Positions 60,204 to 64,000 of a DNA stretch of 64,000 nucleotides are shown here, one piece after another. This stretch comes from Geopseudomonas aromaticivorans. Lineage in GTDB: Bacteria > Pseudomonadota > Gammaproteobacteria > Pseudomonadales > Pseudomonadaceae. The notes under the pieces were generated by a model that searched no databases, had not been told where the DNA came from, and saw nothing but the letters and a program-made list of their open reading frames with translations. Position 1 is the stretch's first letter, and every line of letters begins with the position of its first letter. The stretch lies in contig NZ_JAHRGL010000030.1 in assembly GCF_019097855.1 (NCBI RefSeq), positions 124,001-188,000 of the forward strand. The letters run 5' to 3'. Made by a program: the position numbers and the translations under genes.

Positions 60204-63140
60204 ATGAGCCTTCCCTCCCTGACCATCTTGCCGGCGGAGTTGCACGCGCTGGTCGAACACGCCCGGCAGACTTTCCAGTCGCACCTCGACGAGGGCGGGC
60301 AAGCCGCGCTGGCGGCCTGGCCGCAGGTGCGCCGCGAGGCGCTGGAGCGGGTGCTGGGGGCCAGCGATTTCGTCGCCGAACAGGCGGCGCGCGACCCGCA
60401 GATGCTCCTCGAGTTGGCCGCCAGCGGCGAGCTGGAGCGCGCTCTGGCGGCGGGCGAACTGCGCGACCAGCTGGCGCAGGCGCTGGCCGGCTGCAGCAGC
60501 GAAGACGAGCTGGCGCGCTGCCTGCGCCGCTACCGCAACCGCCAGCAGCTGCGGATCATCTGGCGCGACGTCAACCGCCTGGCCGACCTGGCCGAGACCT
60601 GCCGCGACCTCTCCGAGCTGGCCGACGCCAGCATCGACCTGGCCTACCACTGGCTGTACGCGCGGCTGTGCGAGCAGTCCGGCACGCCGATCGGCGGGCG
60701 CAGCGGCGAGGCCCAGCACCTGGTGGTCCTCGGCATGGGCAAGCTCGGTGCCTTCGAGCTCAATCTGTCCTCGGACATCGACCTGATCTTCGCCTACCCG
60801 GAAGGCGGCGAGACCGTGGGCGCGCGGCGCGCGCTGGACAACCAGGAATTCTTCACCCGCCTGGGGCAGAAGCTGATCAAGGCGCTGGACGCGCTGACCG
60901 TCGACGGCTTCGTGTTCCGCGTCGACATGCGCCTGCGCCCCTACGGCTCCAGCGGCCCGCTGGTGTACAGCTTCGCCGCTATGGAGCAGTACTACCAGGA
61001 CCAGGGCCGCGACTGGGAGCGCTACGCGATGATCAAGGCGCGCGTGGTGGCCGGCGACCAGGCCGCCGGCGCGCAGCTGCAGCAGATGCTGCGGCCGTTC
61101 GTCTATCGCCGCTACCTGGACTTCTCGGCGATCGAGGCGCTGCGCACCATGAAGCAGCTGATCCAGCAGGAGGTGCGCCGCAAGGGCATGACCGAGAACA
61201 TCAAGCTCGGCGCTGGCGGCATTCGCGAGGTGGAGTTCATCGCCCAGGCCTTCCAGCTGATCCACGGCGGGCGCGACCTCAGCCTGCAGCAGCGGCCGCT
61301 GCTCAAGGTGCTCGCCACCCTGGCCGGGCAGGGCTACCTGCCGGCGCCGGTGGTGGACGAGCTGACGGAGGGCTACTGCTTCCTGCGCTACCTGGAGCAC
61401 GCCCTGCAGGCCATCGCCGACCGGCAGACGCAGATGCTCCCCGACGGCGAGCTGGAACGCGCGCGGGTCGCCTTCATCATGGGCTTCGACGGCTGGAATG
61501 CCTTGCTCGACCGCCTGGCCTACTGGCGCGGGCGCATCGACTTCCATTTCCGTCAGGTGATCGCCGATCCCGACGACGAGGGCGGGGCCAATCTGGCCGG
61601 CATCGGCGACGAGTGGCTGGCGCTGTGGCAGAACGCGCTGGAGGCGGAGGCCGCCCGGCACCAGCTGCGCGAGGCCGGCTTCGCCGATGCGGCCGTCGCC
61701 TGGCAGCGCATCGAGGGCCTGCAGCATGCCTCGCCGGTGCGCGCCATGCAGCGCCTCGGCCGCGAGCGGCTAGACGCCTTCATGCCTCGTCTGCTGGCGG
61801 CCATGGTCGCCCACGGCACTCCGGACCTGTTGCTCGAACGCCTGCTGCCGCTGGTCGAGGCGGTGGCGCGGCGCTCGGCGTACCTGGTGCTGCTCAGCGA
61901 GAACCCCGGGGCGCTGGAGCGCCTGCTGACCCTGTGCGCGGCCAGCCCGTGGGTGGCCGAGCAGATCGCGCGCTTCCCGCTGCTGCTCGACGAGCTGCTC
62001 AATGAGGGGCGCCTGTACAGTCCGCCCGGCAAGGCCGAGCTGACCGCCGAGCTGCGCGAGCGGCTGACGCGGATTCCCGAGGACGACCTCGAGCAGCAGA
62101 TGGAGGCGCTGCGCCACTTCAAGCTGGCCCACGGCCTGCGCGTGGCCGCCTCGGAGATCGCCGGCAGCCTGCCGCTGATGAAGGTCAGCGACTACCTGAC
62201 CTGGTTGGCCGAGGCGATCCTCGAACAGGTCCTGCAGCTGGGCTGGCGCCAGGTCGCTCAGAAGCACGGCTACCCACGCCGCGCCGACGGCAGCGTGGCC
62301 AGCGAACCGGACTTCATCATCGTCGGCTACGGCAAGGTCGGCGGCATCGAGCTGGGCCACAGCTCCGACCTCGACCTGGTGTTCGTCCACAGCGGCGACC
62401 AGCAGACCGAGACCGACGGCGCCAAGCCGATCGACAGCGCGCAGTTCTACACCCGCCTGGGCCAGCGCATCATCCACCTGCTCACCGCGCAGACCGCCTC
62501 CGGCGCCCTGTACGAAGTGGACATGCGCCTGCGCCCCTCCGGCGTGTCCGGCCTGCTGGCCAGCTCGCTGGCGGCCTTCGAGCGCTACCAGGAAAGCGAG
62601 GCCTGGACCTGGGAGCACCAGGCGCTGGTGCGCGCGCGCAAGCTGACCGGCTCCGAAGCGGTGGCCGAGCAGTTCGAGCTGATCCGCGCCCGCGTGCTCG
62701 GCCGCGAGCGCGATGGCGCCGCGCTGCGCAGCGAAGTCAGCGAGATGCGCGCCAAGATGCGCGACAACCTGGGCACCAAGAGCACCGCCGGCGGCACCGC
62801 GGCGGAGGCGTTCGACGCGGCGGCGACCTTCAATCTCAAGCACGATGCCGGTGGTATCGTCGATATCGAATTTATGGTGCAATATGCCGTTCTCGCCTGG
62901 TCGCGGCAGTACCCTGAACTGCTGCGTTTCACCGACAACATCCGCATTCTGGAAGGGCTGGAGCGGGCTGGCTTGATCGCCGGCGCCGACGTCCGTCTTC
63001 TGCAGGAGGCCTACAAGGCCTATCGCGCAGCTGCCCACCGCCTGGCCTTGCAGAAACAGGCCGGCGTCGTGAGTGGCGACCACTTCCACGAGGAGCGCCG
63101 CGGCGTGATGCGGATCTGGCGCGAGCTGGGGCTCGCGTAG
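60204..63140 (+). CDS. glnE: Bifunctional glutamine synthetase adenylyltransferase/adenylyl-removing enzyme
   Basis: A 978-residue regulator of nitrogen assimilation that attaches and removes AMP on glutamine synthetase under control of PII. It has two nucleotidyltransferase domains: the N-terminal, de-adenylylating one with ELNLSSDIDLIFAY (near 190) and the C-terminal, adenylylating one with ELGHSSDLDLVFVH (near 720). Each is followed by a helical domain; RVDMRLRPYGSSGPL and EVDMRLRPSGVSGLL are the paired repeats. The ATG at 60204 follows AAGGATAG. It is divergent from aceE and, at a distance of 119 bases, followed by ilvE. Confidence 0.97.
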   Translation: MSLPSLTILPAELHALVEHARQTFQSHLDEGGQAALAAWPQVRREALERVLGASDFVAEQAARDPQMLLELAASGELERALAAGELRDQLAQALAGCSSEDELARCLRRYRNRQQLRIIWRDVNRLADLAETCRDLSELADASIDLAYHWLYARLCEQSGTPIGGRSGEAQHLVVLGMGKLGAFELNLSSDIDLIFAYPEGGETVGARRALDNQEFFTRLGQKLIKALDALTVDGFVFRVDMRLRPYGSSGPLVYSFAAMEQYYQDQGRDWERYAMIKARVVAGDQAAGAQLQQMLRPFVYRRYLDFSAIEALRTMKQLIQQEVRRKGMTENIKLGAGGIREVEFIAQAFQLIHGGRDLSLQQRPLLKVLATLAGQGYLPAPVVDELTEGYCFLRYLEHALQAIADRQTQMLPDGELERARVAFIMGFDGWNALLDRLAYWRGRIDFHFRQVIADPDDEGGANLAGIGDEWLALWQNALEAEAARHQLREAGFADAAVAWQRIEGLQHASPVRAMQRLGRERLDAFMPRLLAAMVAHGTPDLLLERLLPLVEAVARRSAYLVLLSENPGALERLLTLCAASPWVAEQIARFPLLLDELLNEGRLYSPPGKAELTAELRERLTRIPEDDLEQQMEALRHFKLAHGLRVAASEIAGSLPLMKVSDYLTWLAEAILEQVLQLGWRQVAQKHGYPRRADGSVASEPDFIIVGYGKVGGIELGHSSDLDLVFVHSGDQQTETDGAKPIDSAQFYTRLGQRIIHLLTAQTASGALYEVDMRLRPSGVSGLLASSLAAFERYQESEAWTWEHQALVRARKLTGSEAVAEQFELIRARVLGRERDGAALRSEVSEMRAKMRDNLGTKSTAGGTAAEAFDAAATFNLKHDAGGIVDIEFMVQYAVLAWSRQYPELLRFTDNIRILEGLERAGLIAGADVRLLQEAYKAYRAAAHRLALQKQAGVVSGDHFHEERRGVMRIWRELGLA

Positions 63141-63259
63141 GCGGCAGGTCGCGGGCGACCTGGCTGCCGCAGGCAGAAGTGCGGCGCGTGACGCCAGGCG
63201 TCATGCGGTCCGCGGGTGGACTGAAGGCAAACACGAATTCTTGAAGGAGCTGGCAAAAA

Positions 63260-64000
63260 ATGTCGATGGCCGATCGTGATGGCGTGATCTGGTATGACGG
63301 TGAAATGGTGCAGTGGCGCAACGCGACCACCCACGTGCTGACCCACAGCCTGCACTATGGCATGGGCGTGTTCGAGGGCGTGCGCGCCTACAACACCCCG
63401 CAGGGCACCGCGATCTTCCGCCTGGAAGCGCATACCGACCGTCTGTTCGATTCCGCCCACATCATGGGCATGAAGATTCCGTTCACCAAGGACGAAATCA
63501 ACGAGGCCACCAAGGCCGCCGTGCGCGACAACGGTCTGGAAAGCGCCTACATCCGTCCGCTGGCCTTCTACGGCTCGGAAGGCATGGGCATCCGCGCCGA
63601 CAACCTGAAGGTGCACGTGATCGTCGCGGCCTGGCACTGGGGCGCCTACATGGGCGACGAAGCGCTGGAAAACGGCATCAAGATCCGCACCAGCTCGTTC
63701 ACCCGTCACCACGTCAACATCACCATGACCCGCGCCAAGTCGAGCGGCGCCTACGTCAACTCGATGCTGGCCCTGCAGGAAGCGGTGTCCGCCGGTGCCG
63801 ACGAGGCCCTGCTGCTGGATCCGGAAGGCTACGTGGCCGAGGGTTCGGGCGAGAACGTGTTCATCGTCAAGAACGGCGTGATCTACACCCCCGAAGTGAC
63901 TGCCTGCCTCAACGGCATCACCCGCAACACCGTGCTGACCCTGGCTCGCGAGCAGGGCATCGAGATCGTCGAGAAGCGCATCACCCGCGACGAGGTGTAC
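63260..64000 (+). CDS. ilvE: Branched-chain amino acid aminotransferase, N-terminal part
   Basis: The first 247 codons of a fold-type IV PLP aminotransferase that runs off the right edge (family length is about 307). It opens MSMADRDGVIWYDGEMVQW, and the PLP lysine is Lys160 in TRAKSSGAYVNSM, the same number as in E. coli IlvE. The LHYGMGVFEGVRAY and EGSGENVFIVKNG blocks are typical. A clear AAGGAG site precedes the ATG at 63260. It catalyses the final step in leucine, isoleucine and valine synthesis. Confidence 0.96.
   Translation, partial: MSMADRDGVIWYDGEMVQWRNATTHVLTHSLHYGMGVFEGVRAYNTPQGTAIFRLEAHTDRLFDSAHIMGMKIPFTKDEINEATKAAVRDNGLESAYIRPLAFYGSEGMGIRADNLKVHVIVAAWHWGAYMGDEALENGIKIRTSSFTRHHVNITMTRAKSSGAYVNSMLALQEAVSAGADEALLLDPEGYVAEGSGENVFIVKNGVIYTPEVTACLNGITRNTVLTLAREQGIEIVEKRITRDEVY

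Overview
The window is 64 kb of ordinary, densely packed chromosome from a high-GC gammaproteobacterium, almost certainly Pseudomonas in the broad sense. Protein lengths and gene order (pip-dtd; ubiE-ubiJ-ubiB-hisIE-tatABC-rsmE; hslVU; argS; priA/rpmE; ponA/pilMNOPQ-aroKB; gltBD-hemE; metY; selO; msrA; aceEF/glnE/ilvE) follow what I remember of the P. aeruginosa PAO1 PA5080-PA5013 region. AceF has two lipoyl domains; from memory, Azotobacter vinelandii has three. No phage, insertion sequence, CRISPR array, tRNA or rRNA was found.

Layout. 1-3.2 kb: the start of a YjdF-like membrane protein and a P-type ATPase that looks like an animal Na,K-ATPase. 3.2-5.5 kb: pip-dtd converging on rsmE. 4.8-10.8 kb (minus strand): ubiquinone genes ubiE-J-B, then hisI-hisE, tatA-B-C and rsmE as one tight array. 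10.9-18.4 kb (minus): a DUF971 gene, hslU, hslV, a SPOR protein, argS and priA. 18.6-21.2 kb (plus): rpmE, a secreted nuclease and malic enzyme. 21.2-32.1 kb: PBP1A divergent from the type IV pilus alignment operon pilMNOPQ, followed by aroK, aroB and a DamX-like gene. 32.4-39.5 kb: glutamate synthase gltBD and hemE. 39.7-47.7 kb: an MFS/LysR divergent pair, an orphan ParA ATPase, a universal stress protein, trxC, metY, a DUF1992 gene and selO. 47.7-55.6 kb: a large MscS-type channel, an NhaP2-type antiporter, rlmJ, msrA and an unknown exported protein. 55.7-64 kb: aceE-aceF (pyruvate dehydrogenase) divergent from glnE, then ilvE running off the end.

The window serves core functions: respiration quinone, Tat export, twitching pili, nitrogen assimilation (gltBD, glnE), the entry to the TCA cycle (aceEF, maeB), aromatic, histidine, methionine and branched-chain amino acids, haem, and ion or osmotic homeostasis. 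I did not find a clear new multi-gene system. The points that most reward a second look are: a D-aminoacyl-tRNA deacylase whose Gly-cisPro motif reads Glu-Pro; the Na,K-ATPase-like pump; a pair of GntR-type operators 52 bp apart between aceE and glnE; a small repeat element apparently inserted at the rlmJ/msrA junction with a 15-bp duplication; a transcription terminator that also encodes a signal peptide; three families of small palindromic repeats with different preferences for gene junctions; and the apparent absence of the mcl-PHA cluster and dipA from their usual places.
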